Source: Phenylobacterium sp. J367 (lineage in GTDB: Bacteria; Pseudomonadota; Alphaproteobacteria; Caulobacterales; Caulobacteraceae). From it: 64,000 nt of DNA. The translations under genes were made by a program, and so were the position numbers. Below are positions 36,669-46,597 of this stretch, piece after piece. The notes beneath the pieces were generated by a model. That model saw nothing but the letters and a program-made list of their open reading frames with translations. It made no database searches and was not told the origin of the DNA. The stretch's first letter is position 1, and each line of letters opens with the position of its first letter. The stretch is taken from assembly GCF_024699985.1 (NCBI RefSeq), contig NZ_JAJONA010000002.1, forward strand, positions 80,488 to 144,487, written 5' to 3'.

Positions 36669-38283
36669 GTGAAGGCGCGGGACCTCGCGATCAGCGCGGC
36701 CGGGGCGGTCGTGGTCGTCGCCTGCCTGGGCGCCGTTGCTCTGGCCGCTGTTCGTCCTCCTCGCCGGGAGCGACGAGGCCGCGCCCAGCTTCGCGCCGCT
36801 CCGTGCCGTGGAGCCGTGGCTGCTGCTGGCTCGCACGCTGGCGCTCACGGCCGCGGTGCTGGCCGTCACGCTCGCCATCGGCCTTCCCATGGGCTTGCTG
36901 GTTGCGCGGACGGACACACCGGGGCGCCGCATCGCGCTTGTCGCGCACGCCGCGCCGATGTTCGTTCCGCCCCTGTTGCCGGCGCTGGGATGGTTCTACC
37001 TATTTGGCCGGAACGGCCTGATCGGCGGGGAAGCCTCCGCCGGCCTCCTGTTCAGCGACCTCGGCGCCGTGCTGGTGCTCGGGCTCACGTTCGCACCGAT
37101 CGTCACCTCCCTGGCCGCGCTCGCCCTATGGAACGTCGATCCGTCGCAGGAGGAGGCCGCTCGCGTCGTCGCGCGGCCTCCACGGATCGTCGCGCGAATC
37201 CTGCTGCCGGCGATCTTGCCCGCGATCGCCCTCGCCGCAGTGGTCGTCGCCGCGCTGACGCTCTCTGAAGTGGGCGCGCCGATGTTTCTGCGCGTGCGCA
37301 CCTACGCGGCCGCGGTCTTCGCCCGATTGGGTGGAGTCGACTTCGCCCCCGCCGAGGCCTTCGTCCTCCTGCTGCCTGTCCTGGTCGTCGCGCTGGCGCT
37401 CGCAGCCGTGGAGCGACGGAGCATCGGGCGTCGGTCGTTCGCCGTCCTCGGCCTACGCAGCTTCCGGAGCGCGCCGTTCGCGCTTGGCCGATGGCGGTGG
37501 CCCGCCGCGGTGTTCTGCTGGAGCGTCACCGGCCTGTCGATCACGCCGCTCCTCGCGCTCGGGTGGCGCGCTGGGTTGCGCGGCTTCGCCGACCTGCCGC
37601 TCTGGATCGGCGGCGCGGTCTGGAACAGCCTCGTCCCGGCGGCCTGGGCCGCCTCGGCCATCGTGGCCCTGGGCGTCGTGCTCGGCCCGCTGCTGAGCCG
37701 CAGAGATCGTGCGGCGACCCGCCTCGACCTCGTCGCACTACTGGCCTTCGTGGCGCCCGGCGCGCTGCTGGGCGTCGGCTTGGCGGCGATCTGGAACCAG
37801 CCGGAAACGGCCTGGGTGTATCAGACGTCCGCCATCATCGTGCTGGGCTTCGTCGGCCGCTACGCCGTCGTCGGCGTGCGGACCCTCGCCGTCGCATGCA
37901 CGCAGACGCCCGCGCAGATCGAGGACGCCGCCCGGGTCTTCGGTGCAGGCTATCTGCGGACGTTGGCGGGCATCGTGGTCCCGCTCCACTGGCGGGCCAT
38001 TCTCGGCGCCTGGGTGTTCGCCATGGTGTTTTGCCTGCGCGACCTGGAGACGGCCGTCCTCTACTATCCGCCCGGCCGAGCGCCGCTGGCGGTCCGCGTC
38101 TTCACCCTCGAGGCCAACGGCCCCGAACCTGTCGTCGCGGCGCTCGCCAGCGTGCAGGTCCTTCTCACGCTGGCGCTGCTCGGCTTTGCCCTGGGAGCGG
38201 CGGCGATGCGGCCAAGGGCCCATGACGACACTTCGGTTCGACAACGTCAGCCTGAGTTTCGGGAGCACGCCGGCGCTCTCTGA
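36669..38283 (+). CDS. Iron-type ABC transporter permease (fused two-domain), one frameshift
   Basis: A membrane protein of about 530 residues with two BinDng-protein-dependent permease domains, as in FbpB. Domain 1 reads LLARTLALTAAVLAVTLAIG and carries the EAA-like loop QEEAARVVARPPRIVARILL. Domain 2 carries the EAA loop IEDAARVFGAGYLRTLAGIV and then VPLHWRAIL. A frame break near 36735 precedes LWPLFVLLAGSDEAAPSF. The reading frame overlaps the next gene by about 60 bases, so the true end may be slightly earlier. Confidence 0.83.
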
Positions 38284-38962
38284 CCTCTCGCTGGTCGTGG
38301 AGTCCGGAGAGGTCGTGGCCGTCCTGGGACCCTCCGGCTGCGGCAAGACCAGCCTCCTTCGCGTGGCGCTCGGACTGGATGCGCCGACGCGAGGGACGGT
38401 CTGGGCCGGCGCGACGCGCCTGAGCGCGGACGGACAGGTCCTCGTGCCCCCTGAGCGCCGGCGCCTGGCGATGGTGTTCCAGGACCTCGCGCTATGGCCG
38501 CACCTGTCGGTCGAAGCCCACCTGCGCTTCGTGCTGAGCTCGGTAGGCGTGCCCAAGCGGGATCAGGAGGAGCGGATCATCCGGATGCTCGAGCAGGTGG
38601 AGCTCCAGGAGCGCGCCGCGGCGCACCCGGGCGAGCTCTCCGGCGGGGAACGCCAGCGGGTTGCGATCGCGCGCGCGCTCGTCACGGAACCGGCCGCGGT
38701 GCTGTTGGATGAACCGCTATCGAACCTCGACCTCCGCCTCAGGCGAGAGCTGCTGGGCCTGTTGAAGGGTCTGTTCGCCCAACGCCGGATGACGGCGGTC
38801 TACGTGACCCATGACATCCGCGAGGCGGTGGCTCTGGGCGACCGCATCGCGGTGATGAACGCCGGAGGCGTAGTGGCGGTAGGCGCAATTGATGCATTGC
38901 GAGGTTCGCCCGAGCCGCTCGTTCGGGAGTTGCTGGAAGGGCTTACGTGGTCAGGTCTGTGA
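38222..38962 (+). CDS. Iron-type ABC transporter ATP-binding protein
   Basis: An intact ATPase of 246 residues. Walker A is GPSGCGKTS near residue 36, the Q loop is MVFQDLALWPHL, the signature is LSGGERQRVAIARAL, Walker B is AVLLDEPLSNLD and the H switch is VTHDIREAVAL. There is no C-terminal regulatory domain, in keeping with a short FbpC-like subunit. It completes the importer with the two preceding genes. Confidence 0.9.
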   Translation: MTTLRFDNVSLSFGSTPALSDLSLVVESGEVVAVLGPSGCGKTSLLRVALGLDAPTRGTVWAGATRLSADGQVLVPPERRRLAMVFQDLALWPHLSVEAHLRFVLSSVGVPKRDQEERIIRMLEQVELQERAAAHPGELSGGERQRVAIARALVTEPAAVLLDEPLSNLDLRLRRELLGLLKGLFAQRRMTAVYVTHDIREAVALGDRIAVMNAGGVVAVGAIDALRGSPEPLVRELLEGLTWSGL

Positions 38963-39287
38963 GATTCGCCGCCCCCGCCGCTGCGGGAGGCCACGCCCCT
39001 GGGTCGGGAATGGCCGAGCGGCCCCCTACTCGGTCAAGGCATGGAGCCCAGGCCGGAGGACATGCGTGTGGCAAGACTTCAATCGGACCGCCCGCGATGA
39101 TACACCTCCCTGCGCGGGCCATGCGGGCGCCCCGCCCATAGACGGATGTCCGTCCAAGACCCGCTCCCCCAGGCCTCGTGCCCGGGCGTTTGGAGCGTGC
39201 GCGGATGGTCGGACAGTCTTTTACCTATTCTTTCGAGCCGGGCGGACCGCCTGTCAGAATCCCAGTCGTTTTCGCAGGGGCGGGCGC
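38963..39287. other. Intergenic region before chrA
   Basis: No gene is supported. A TTTACCTATTCTTT stretch near 39218 is the most AT-rich part and could hold a promoter for chrA. No repeat was found. Confidence 0.4.
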
Positions 39288-40518
39288 ATGACTGCGACAG
39301 TGGTGAGCGACGCCCCGTCGGCGGCCGAGCCGCAGCCGCCGGCGCTGACCTATTCTCAGCTTTTTCTGCGCTTCCTGCGTTTCGGCCTGATGGCCTGGGG
39401 CGGCCCTGTCGCCCAGATCGCGATGTTGCGGAAGGAACTGGTCGAAGAGGAGCGCTGGATCTCCAGCGATCGGTTCAACCGGCTGCTCGCGGTGATGCAG
39501 GTCTTGCCGGGACCAGAGGCGCACGAGCTGTGCGTCCATCTCGGCATGCGCGCCAAGGGCCGGCTCGGCGGCATGCTGGCAGGGCTCGGCTTCATGCTGC
39601 CTGGCTTCCTGCTCATGCTGGCGCTGTCGTGGCTTTACTTCGCCATCGACCTCGCCGGGTCCGGCTCGGCGCCGCCTTCCTCGGCGTGCAGGTAGCCGTG
39701 ATCGCCCTGATCGTCCGCGCCGTCCATCGCATCGGCGAGCACATCCTCGTCGACCGTTGGTTATGGGCCCTGGCCATCGGCTGTGGCCTCGCCGCCCTTC
39801 TTGGCGCGAGCTTCTGGATCACCCTGCCCGCAGCTGGCGTCATCTATGCCCTGGCCGCCTCAGGCCGCCGGTGGCTGGGGGTCATCGTCGCTGGCGTCGC
39901 CATCGCGGCCGCAGCCGCCGTCGTGGTGTGGGCTCCCGCGGCCCAGCCCGGCGCGACAGTTGCGGGACTCGCAGACCAGGCGCGCGCCGGGCCGCTGCTT
40001 CTGTTCCTGTCGGGGCTGAAGGCCGGCTTGCTGACCTTCGGCGGGCGCCTATACGGCGATCCCGTTCCTGCGCAACGATGCGGTCGGGCGCGGCTGGATG
40101 AGCGACGGCCAGTTCCTCGACGGGCTGGCGCTCTCGGGCGTGCTTCCGGCGCCGCTGATCATCTTCTCCACATTCGTGGGCTACGTGGCCGGAGGCCCCC
40201 TCGGGGCCGTCGCGATGACCGTCGGCATCTTCCTTCCTGCCTTCGCCTTCTCCCTCGTGCTGTACGATCGGCTCGAAGCCGTGCTCGAGGTGAAGGCGCT
40301 GCACGCTCTCTTGGAAGGGGTGGCCGCCGGCGTCGTGGGGCTTATCGCGGCCACGACGCTGCAACTGGCGCAAGCGACGGCCGGGCGCGTTCCTTCGCTC
40401 TGGCCGGCCGCGGCGATCTTCGCCGGCGCCTTTGGCCGTCCTCTATTTGTGGAAGAGCAAGCTCAACGTTGTGGTGATCGTTCTGGCGGCGGGTCTGGCG
40501 GGTTGGATCAGCTACTAG
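39288..40518 (+). CDS. chrA: ChrA chromate transporter, frameshifted
   Basis: A CHR-family membrane protein of about 410 residues that exports chromate. Domain 1 reads FLRFLRFGLMAWGGPVAQIA and then VMQVLPGPEAHELCVHLGMR. Domain 2 reads LFLSGLKAGLLTFGG and then LALSGVLPAPLIIFSTFVGY. Frame breaks occur near 39670, 40050 and 40430; the C-terminus SKLNVVVIVLAAGLAGWISY ends at 40518. With the outer-membrane-like protein and superoxide dismutase downstream it resembles chrA-chrC style chromate-resistance groupings. Confidence 0.87.
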
Positions 40519-40573
40519 CGCCTTCTGCCGTGCTGCTGGCGGCGCCGCCCGAGCGTGTGGGGGGTGTCGGCGC

Positions 40574-41319
40574 ATGACGAGCCCAACCTCGGTCCTTCTT
40601 GTGCGGGCGTGCGTCGCGCTCATGACGGCTGTCGCCGGCGCGCCCGCGAACGCGTACGCGTTCCCCGCCGTACCGCTCGACGGACGCCGGAACGGCTGAT
40701 CCGCACGAGGTTGAGCTGCGCCTGGGTCTCGGCGAGGTCGAACGCGACTCGGGTCGCACTGAGGTGCTCAGTCCGCTGCTGCAGGCCAATCTCGGCCTAC
40801 CGAATGGGTTCGAGCTGATCTCCGAGCTTGAGTACTCGCCACGCGGCGAGGGGCTGAAGGACGGAGCGCTTGGGGGCGAAATGGGCGGCGCCGGTGTCTG
40901 CCAGGCTCAGCATCGGCGTGGAGATCCTGGCGCTGGCGCCGGTCAGCCGCTCGACCAGCGGCGTGGGCGTGGAGACCACGCTGCTCGCGACGTTGCGGAT
41001 GGATGGCTACGAGCTGCACCTCAATGCGGGCGGCTTCCACGACCCGCGCGCCGGCCCGGCGGAGTCGGGATGGCGTGCGAGCGCGCTGAGCGAGTTTCCT
41101 CACGGTGATCAGCGGCTCGGAGTCGAGCTGTTCGGCAAGGATTCCAATCGCGGTCGGCCCGACGTGAGGGCCGGCGCAGGCTTGATCTACGACCTGGGAG
41201 GTTTCGACCTTCGGACCGGCGTCCACGTCGGCCTGACTCCGGCCGCTCCAGACGTCGGCCTGAACCTGTGGCTGACCACCAGTTCCCCTCCGGCAGTAAA
41301 CAGGAGGCCCTACGCATGA
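40574..41319 (+). CDS. Outer-membrane-type beta-barrel protein, frameshifted
   Basis: A protein of about 245 residues with a signal peptide (VLLVRACVALMTAVAGAPAN, then AYA). The mature part alternates as in beta-strands: DPHEVELRLGLGEVERD, SPLLQANLGLPNGFELISEL, and YELHLNAGGFHDP. The C-terminus is VGLNLWLTT. Frame breaks lie near 40697 and 40885. It resembles barrel proteins next to metal-efflux genes, but the exact family is not clear. Confidence 0.55.
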
Positions 41320-41359
41320 GAACCCCAACACTCATTAATCCATCGAGGAGGAATTCAGG

Positions 41360-42042
41360 ATGTCGGACATCACCCCGGACCGCCGCGCCCTACTGGGCGC
41401 CGGCGCTTTCTGGCGGCGGGCATGAGCGCCGCCAGCGCCGCGGCCGCGCCGCCCAAGCCGCAGCCCAAACCCCTCGTATTCGATCCGACCGCCGTGCCCG
41501 GGCTCTCGGAGAAGCTGCTCCGCAGCCATTACGACAACAACTACACAGGCGCCTGACCCGCCTGGGCGTGATCGCCGCCGAGTTCGCGAGCCTGGATCCG
41601 GCGACGGCGCCGGGTTTCCGGGTTAACGGGCTGAAGCGTGAGGAGCTGATCGCCTGGAACTCCATGATTCTGCACGAGGTCTATTTCGCGGGCTTCGGGC
41701 CGGCGGAGCGGCCGAACGCGGCGCTCGCGCAGGCCATTGAACGCGATTTCGGCAGCCACGACCGTTGGGCGGCCGAGTTCTCGGGCATGGGCAAGGCGCT
41801 CGGCGGCGGCTCCGGCTGGGTGCTGCTCGCCTGGAGCCGCCGCGACGGGCGGCTGGTCAACACCTGGGCCGCCGACCACACCATGACGCTCGCCGACGGC
41901 GCCCCGCTGTTGGCGCTCGACATGTATGAGCACGCCTATCACATGGATTATGGCGCCCAAGGCCGCGGCCTACGTGGAGGCGTTCATGAAGGCGTTCTCC
42001 TGGCGGAACGCCAACGAGGCCTTCCGTCGGGCATCGGCGTAA
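41360..42042 (+). CDS. Fe/Mn superoxide dismutase with Tat-like signal, frameshifted
   Basis: An enzyme of about 228 residues that dismutates superoxide. The start at 41360 has GAGGAGG upstream. The N-terminus TPDRRALLGAGAFLAAGMSA is a twin-arginine-like signal, suggesting export. Metal ligands are plausible in LLRSHYDNNYTG (His), MILHEVYFAGFGP (His) and LDMYEHAYHMDYG (Asp and His). Frame breaks lie near 41405, 41552 and 41960. In chromate operons of Ochrobactrum the SOD gene chrC follows chrA; a similar role is likely here. Confidence 0.83.
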
Positions 42043-42169
42043 GCGGGGGCCTGGGCGCGAGCATTCCGCGCCCTCCCGCTGAGCGGCTGGGCGCGGCAGA
42101 GCGAATCCCGTGATGGCCAGGAGCCGACTGCTCCGGTCTCCCTTGGCGGCCGTGTGGCGTCGGGTTCGG

Positions 42170-43232
42170 CTAACCCTGAGCTTTGGCGTTCTCCGGCGGC
42201 GCGATGGCTGGCAGGCAGAGCCGGAAAAAGCGCGCCGCCTCCGCAAGCCTCGCTCACGGTGATCGAGCCGTCGTGCGCTCGCGCGATCTCCGCCACGATC
42301 GCCAGCCCCAGCCCCGCGCCGGAGCTGCCCGCGCGTTGCGAGGGTGCGCGCCAGAAGCGGTCAAACACCATCTCGCGGTGCTCTGGCGCCACGCCCGGCC
42401 CGGCGTCCGCGACCGAAACGGCGCCGTCGGTTTCGACGCGGACGACGACCTCCGTATCGGGCGGAGTGTGACCGATGGCGTTCTCGACGAGGTTGCGCAG
42501 CGCGTCGGCGAGGGCGTCGTGGTTCCCCTGGACCCAGACAGGCTCGTCGGGTGCCTCGAAGGCCAGGCTGCGGCCGGCCGCAGAGGCCCAGGGCGCCAGG
42601 TGCTCGACCACATGCGCGGCGGTCCCCCGCAGGTCCAGGGGTCGGCGAACCATTGGCGGGCCGTCCAGGCGAGCGATGCCGAGAAGCTGCGCCACGATCC
42701 GGTTCATGCGCTGGGCGTCAAGCCGCAGCCGCGCGACCTCGGGAGTGTCCTGCAGATCGTCCAGGGCGGCGGTGAGGATGGCAAGCGGCGTGCGAAGCTC
42801 ATGGGCGGCGTCGGCCGTGAACTGGCGCTGGACCTCGAAGCCGTGCTCCAGCCGCTCCAGGGCGCCGTTGATCGCCGCGACCAGCGGCGCGAGCTCGGAG
42901 GGAAGATCGTCCGTCGGAAGGCGCACGCCATTCACCCCCGGAGCGATCGACGCCGCTTGTTCGGACGCGGCGTGGACCGGCTTCAACGCAGTCCGAATGG
43001 TCCAGGCCGCCACCGCAAGCACCAAGACCGCGAAGACCGGGAAGAACCAGGCGCCGTCGCCAAGCACCTCGGCGACGAACTCGTGAGCTAGGGCCTCGTT
43101 CGAGAGTTCCTCCGCCGCCTTATAGCTGGCGATAACCACGGCTAGAAGGCCGACGGCGAGGGTCGCAAGCAGCACGGCGGCCAGGCGAAGGACCAGACGC
43201 CCCTCGAGCGACTTACGCCAGGATGCGCGCAT
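42170..43232 (-). CDS. Two-component sensor histidine kinase
   Basis: An inner-membrane HisKA kinase of about 354 residues with two membrane segments (LVLRLAAVLLATLAVGLLAV and FFPVFAVLVLAVAAWTI) and a short periplasmic loop. The phosphoacceptor is in QFTADAAHELRTPLAILTAA. The N box is LRNLVENAIGHTPP, then VSVADAGPGVAPEHR and GAGLGLAIVAEIAR. The frame ends properly at 42170 only if one base is lost in the T5 run near 42227. It starts one base after the response regulator stop, so the two are coupled. Confidence 0.87.
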
Positions 43233-43233
43233 G

Positions 43234-43907
43234 TCAGGCGCCCTTCCTGCAGGAAGTAGCCGATCCCACGGACTGTATGGATCGCACAGGTCGCGTTGGC
43301 GTCCGCCAGCTTGCGGCGGAGGTGGTGCACGTGCACGGGGATGGCGTTCGAGCCGAGCTCCTCGCCCATGCCGTACAGCTTCTCTTCGAGAACCACCTTC
43401 GGGACTACCCGGCCGAGGCGCCGCATCAGGTGCTCAAGAATGGCGAGCTCCTGCCGCGGCAAGGGAAGCACATGCTCGCCGACGCGAACATCGCGGCCGA
43501 TGGTGTCGAGCGAGAGGTTGCCAGCCTCTAGCCGGACGCCGAGGCCCCGCCGGGGGGCGCAGCAGCGCCTTGAGCCGCGCCACCAGCTCGGCCATGGCGA
43601 ACGGCTTGACCAGATAGTCGTCGGCGCCGGCGTCGAGGCCGTTCACCCGGTCTTCGACGCTGTCCCGCGCCGTCAGCACGAGGACTGGCGGCCGCTTGGG
43701 CCGCTGCCTTAACGTCTCCAGCAGGGCGAGGCCGTCCCCGTCCGGCAGTCCGAGGTCGAGCACGGCGGCGTCATAGGGCGTCGCCCGCAAGGTGGCCTCG
43801 GCGTCGCCGAGCGTTGGCACAGTGTCGACGACGAAGCCGGCGCGCTCAAGGCCGCCGGCGATCAGCTCCCGCATGCGGGGCTCGTCCTCGATCACCAGCA
43901 GGCGCAT
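43234..43907 (-). CDS. OmpR/PmrA-family response regulator, frameshifted
   Basis: A protein of about 223 residues. The receiver starts MRLLVIEDEPRMRELIAGGL with phospho-Asp in AAVLDLGLPDGDGL and lysine in DDYLVKPFAMAEL. The winged-helix domain reads LPRQELAILEHLMRRLGRVV and then NAIPVHVHHLRRKLADANAT, ending in VRGIGYFLQEG. Frame breaks lie near 43530 and 43245. A PmrA-like box sits 84 bases upstream of its start, suggesting autoregulation. The same box precedes the DUF1259 operon. Confidence 0.85.
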
Positions 43908-43990
43908 GCCGCCTTGTTCCTTGCCTTCTGCGTCCGCCGCCACCCTGCGGCTGCATCTTTAGGGGCGAATTAAGAGCCCCGCCGCCCGGT

Positions 43991-44007
43991 TCTAAAACTG
44001 CCTTAAA
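43991..44007 (-). promoter_or_regulatory. PmrA/QseB-box-like site upstream of the response regulator
   Basis: This site is identical over 17 bases to 33391-33407. On the minus strand, reading toward the regulator, it is TTTAAG-GCAGT-TTTAGA. The two hexamers five bases apart suit an OmpR-family regulator, most simply the one encoded at 43907. Confidence 0.6.
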
Positions 44008-44212
44008 GCTTGGCGTTCACCCACGCGCCGACGAGGGTGAAGGCAGCATGGCCGCGGGCGTTGAAGCAATCCCCCCGAAACGCATGGAAGTGGCCCGACG
44101 CGCGGCGCGTGGTCCTCCGGCGTTGCACTGGCCGTCAGGGGTGACCGCCTGCGCGGCCGTGAGCGCGTTCCAGAACGAGTGTGGCGGTCGGTCTAACTGA
44201 GCAATACATCAG

Positions 44213-44461
44213 GTGATCGAACGGGACGCGCTGTGCCTGGTTCCGGCCGCTCAATCGGCGCTCCGGGGAGCCAACGCGGCAGTCGTCGGGATCCTGACGG
44301 GGGCGCTCTACGATCCCGTGTTCACCAGCGCCGTCACCGGCCCTGCGGATTTCGTGATCGCGGCGGCGGGTTTCGTCGCGCTCATCGCCTGGAAGGTGCC
44401 GCCGTGGCTCGTGGTCGTGGGAGTCACGGCCGCCGCTGTGATCACTTCCATGCTCAACTAG
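44213..44461 (+). pseudogene. C-terminal fragment of a second chrA
   Basis: GANAAVVGILTGALYDPVFT followed by SAVTGPADFVIAAAGFVALI and AWKVPPWLVVVGVTAAAVIT is the ChrA C-terminus (YDPVxTSAxxxPADF and WKxPPWLVV motifs). No upstream ChrA sequence is present before about 44255. It differs in sequence from the chrA at 39288, so it is the remnant of another copy. Confidence 0.7.
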
Positions 44462-44467
44462 GGCCCT

Positions 44468-44581
44468 GACTTGCACGGAGGCGAAGAGAATTCGGGTGTT
44501 GGGCCAGCGCTCGTGAACGAGGCGTGCAAGGCCCAGCCCATCAGGTCGCGTGCTCGCGTCGGTGAACAGCACCGCGATCAC
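44468..44581 (-). pseudogene. Receiver-domain fragment
   Basis: The minus strand encodes AVLFTDASTRPDGLGLARLV and then HERWPNTRILFAS. This is the phospho-Asp region of a stand-alone response regulator group (FTDIxMPGxxDGLxLARxVHERWP). It is cut at both ends and faces the chrA fragment. Confidence 0.5.
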
Positions 44582-44681
44582 GGGTCTTGGTCACTATGCA
44601 CGCGAGAGCTTGGGCGGTCGCTGTAGTGAGAATCTCAGCGTCGGAGATATAGAGAGTGAGCAAAACCAACGCTCTGGAATC

Positions 44682-45050
44682 TCAGCAATTCAGCGCACCG
44701 ACAATAAGCGCGGTTGGTCTGCCAGAGCGGTGACGGCGCATGCCGCTAGATCCAACCTGGGCGCAAAGCCCCGAGCTGGACTTTGAGCGTCGGCTGCTGC
44801 CCACCAAGATGCTGCGAACGATCTTCACGAGGCTTTCCGCGCGTTCCATCGGATCGCCAGCGAGCTGAGAGGGAAGAATCTGCGGTGCGGCGCTGGTCGA
44901 GAGCCGAACATTAAGGATCGTCTTCCCGGCTGCCCGGGCTTGGGCCACTAGGAAATAGTGGCTATCGACGACATCGATCTCGAAGGTCTGGCCGTTCACC
45001 TCAGCGACGGCGCGGGCGAGTAGTCTCAGCTTAGGACGTTCTTGGCGCAT
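44682..45050 (-). CDS. Hypothetical 122-residue protein
   Basis: Starts MRQERPKLRLLARAVAEVNG, followed by FEIDVVDSHYFLVAQARAAG and VKIVRSILVGSSRRSKSSSG. The first 90 residues look like a folded alpha/beta protein. The last 30 are basic and may be out of frame. No ribosome binding site or family was recognised. It lies among gene fragments. Confidence 0.35.
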   Translation of the reverse strand: MRQERPKLRLLARAVAEVNGQTFEIDVVDSHYFLVAQARAAGKTILNVRLSTSAAPQILPSQLAGDPMERAESLVKIVRSILVGSSRRSKSSSGLCAQVGSSGMRRHRSGRPTALIVGALNC

Positions 45051-45205
45051 GGGCCACGATACTACAGGAGCGCGAGCCACAAAGGTGCGGTGGAAGCAGG
45101 TCGTTCTCCATCCGACGCGGGCGGTCCCGCTGGCGTTCCTGGCGGCGATCCTCGCCGGGACGGTGCTGCTGATGCTGCCGTTGGCGACCGCCGCGTCTGG
45201 CGGCG
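45049..45205 (+). pseudogene. N-terminal fragment of a TrkH/KtrB-type potassium transporter
   Basis: VVLHPTRAVPLAFLAAILAG followed by TVLLMLPLATA is the first helix of TrkH-family transporters (ALGFxxLIxxGxLLLxLPxAT). The pore loops are missing. At about 45205 the sequence switches to a copper ATPase tail in another frame. Confidence 0.5.
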
Positions 45206-45424
45206 ATCACCCTGAGCCGGGCGGTCCTACGCAACATCCGCGAGAACCTCGTCTGGGCGTTTGACTACAACATCGTGCTGATCCCGGTCGCGGCGGGGCT
45301 GCTCTATCCGGTGTTCGGCCTTCTGCTGTCGCCGATGATCGCCGCAGGCGCCATGGCGCTGTCCAGCGTCAGCGTGCTCACCAACGCTCTTCGCCTGCGG
45401 CGCTTCCGCGCCGCGGCGGTCTAG
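45206..45424 (+). pseudogene. C-terminal fragment of a CopA copper-exporting P-type ATPase
   Basis: AITLSRAVLRNIRENLVWAF, then DYNIVLIPVAAGLLYPVFGL and MALSSVSVLTNALRLRRFRA are the last two helices of CopA, with the copper-site motifs YN and MxxSS. The phosphorylation and metal-binding domains are absent. It ends at 45424, just before cueR, the normal partner of copA. Confidence 0.75.
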
Positions 45425-45433
45425 GAGGCTTCC

Positions 45434-45865
45434 ATGAACATCGGTCAGGCGTCGAAGGCCTCAGGCGTCACCACCAAGATGATCCGTTACTACGACGAGA
45501 TCGGTCTGGTTCAGCCGGCGAGCCGGACGGATGCCAACTACCGGGAGTACGGCGAGCGGCAGATCAACGAGCTGCGGTTCAAAGCGCGCCCGCAGCCTGG
45601 GCTTTTCGATGGAAGAGATCACCCAGCTCCTGTCCCGTGGCGCGACCGAGGCCGCCCGAGCCGCGAGGTCAAGGTCATCGCCGATCAGCACGTGGCCGAT
45701 CTCGACGCGCGCATCGCCGAGATGCAGGCGATGGCCGACACCTGCGGCACCTCTCCCACTGCTGCGCGGGCGACGATCGGCCCGACTGCCCGAGTCCTGA
45801 CGGATCTGACCGGAGGCAAGGAGCCTAGGCCTGCGCCTGCCAAGCGTGCGCTTCGCCGTCACTAG
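45434..45865 (+). CDS. cueR: CueR-type MerR copper-responsive regulator, frameshifted
   Basis: A protein of about 140 residues. The start at 45434 follows GGAGGCTTCC. The HTH reads MNIGQASKASGVTTKMIRYY and then DEIGLVQPASRTDANYREYG. The dimer helix includes VKVIADQHVADLDARIAEMQ. The metal loop HCCAGDDRPDCPIL, with the two cysteines that bind Cu(I), lies in the adjacent frame. Frame breaks lie near 45590, 45640 and 45745. Its usual target, copA, survives here only as a fragment. Confidence 0.82.
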   Translation: MNIGQASKASGVTTKMIRYYDEIGLVQPASRTDANYREYGERQINELRFKARPQPGLFDGRDHPAPVPWRDRGRPSREVKVIADQHVADLDARIAEMQAMADTCGTSPTAARATIGPTARVLTDLTGGKEPRPAPAKRALRRH

Positions 45866-46249
45866 CGAAGGGATTTGCAACGCACGCATGCGAGGGTCGC
45901 GTGCTTCACCTTGAAGTCCCGCAAGAGCGTCGCGCCCCCTAGTGGCCAAGGCGGCTTCTGCGCCATAGGCGCGAATCAACAGCCCACAGAACTCGGGCGT
46001 TTGCCCCAAAGTCGCCCCTTCTCGGGCCGAAACCTTACCGGCTTTCGGGGGAAATGCGCGCGCATGCCTGCTTGAATCAGGCTGCTCAAGTGCGACTAGA
46101 AGCTCGCCCAATAGGCGCGTAGCTTTACTATAGAAAAAGAACGAATCGCACTTTTTTATCCAATAATGCCCTTGACCTCGCCCTATCCGCGACCTCAGGG
46201 TTGTGATGCCCGGTGAAGGCGGGCGGACGCAATCAAGGGGTCAGCTGTG
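45866..46249. other. Non-coding region before the trb cluster
   Basis: The stretch holds no supported gene. It contains the AT-richest patch of the region, 46128-46166 (TTTACTATAGAAAAAG and CACTTTTTTATCC), a likely promoter zone for the trb operon. trbB, which often precedes trbC, is absent. Confidence 0.45.
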
Positions 46250-46596
46250 ATGAAAAATGCCGGTTCAAGCCAAGTTCGGGGGCGTGCATCGACCGCCCTG
46301 GCCCTCGTCGCCGGCGCAGCCTTCTTCCTCGCGGTTAGCCCGGCGTGGGCCGCCGGCGCCGGCACCGCCATGCCGTGGGAAGGTCCGCTCGACACGATCA
46401 TGCAGTCCCTGTCGGGGCCCGTCGCCAAGGCGGTCGGCATCATCGCCATCGTCCTGACAGGGCTCGGCTTCGCCTTTGCGGAAGGCGGCTCGGCCATGCG
46501 CAAGGGGATCGGCATCGTCTTCGGTCTGGCGATCGCTTTCACCGCCACGACCTTCATCTCGACCTTCTTCAACATGACCGCCGGGGCGCGTTCTGA
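46250..46596 (+). CDS. trbC: TrbC/VirB2-like conjugative pilin, one frameshift
   Basis: A pilin precursor of about 115 residues with a long signal segment (TALALVAGAAFFLAVSPAWA) and two hydrophobic helices (AVGIIAIVLTGLGFAFAEGG and IGIVFGLAIAFTATTFISTF). The start ATG at 46250 follows AAGGGG. The frame as read runs on into trbD. A one-base change in the G4 run near 46582 gives the ending GAF-stop at 46596. Confidence 0.8.
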
Positions 46597-46597
46597 G

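Noticed and set aside
45049..45424. A novel TrkH-CopA fusion transporter
   Set aside because: The TrkH part is one helix, the CopA part is in another frame and lacks all catalytic domains. It is a junction of two fragments.
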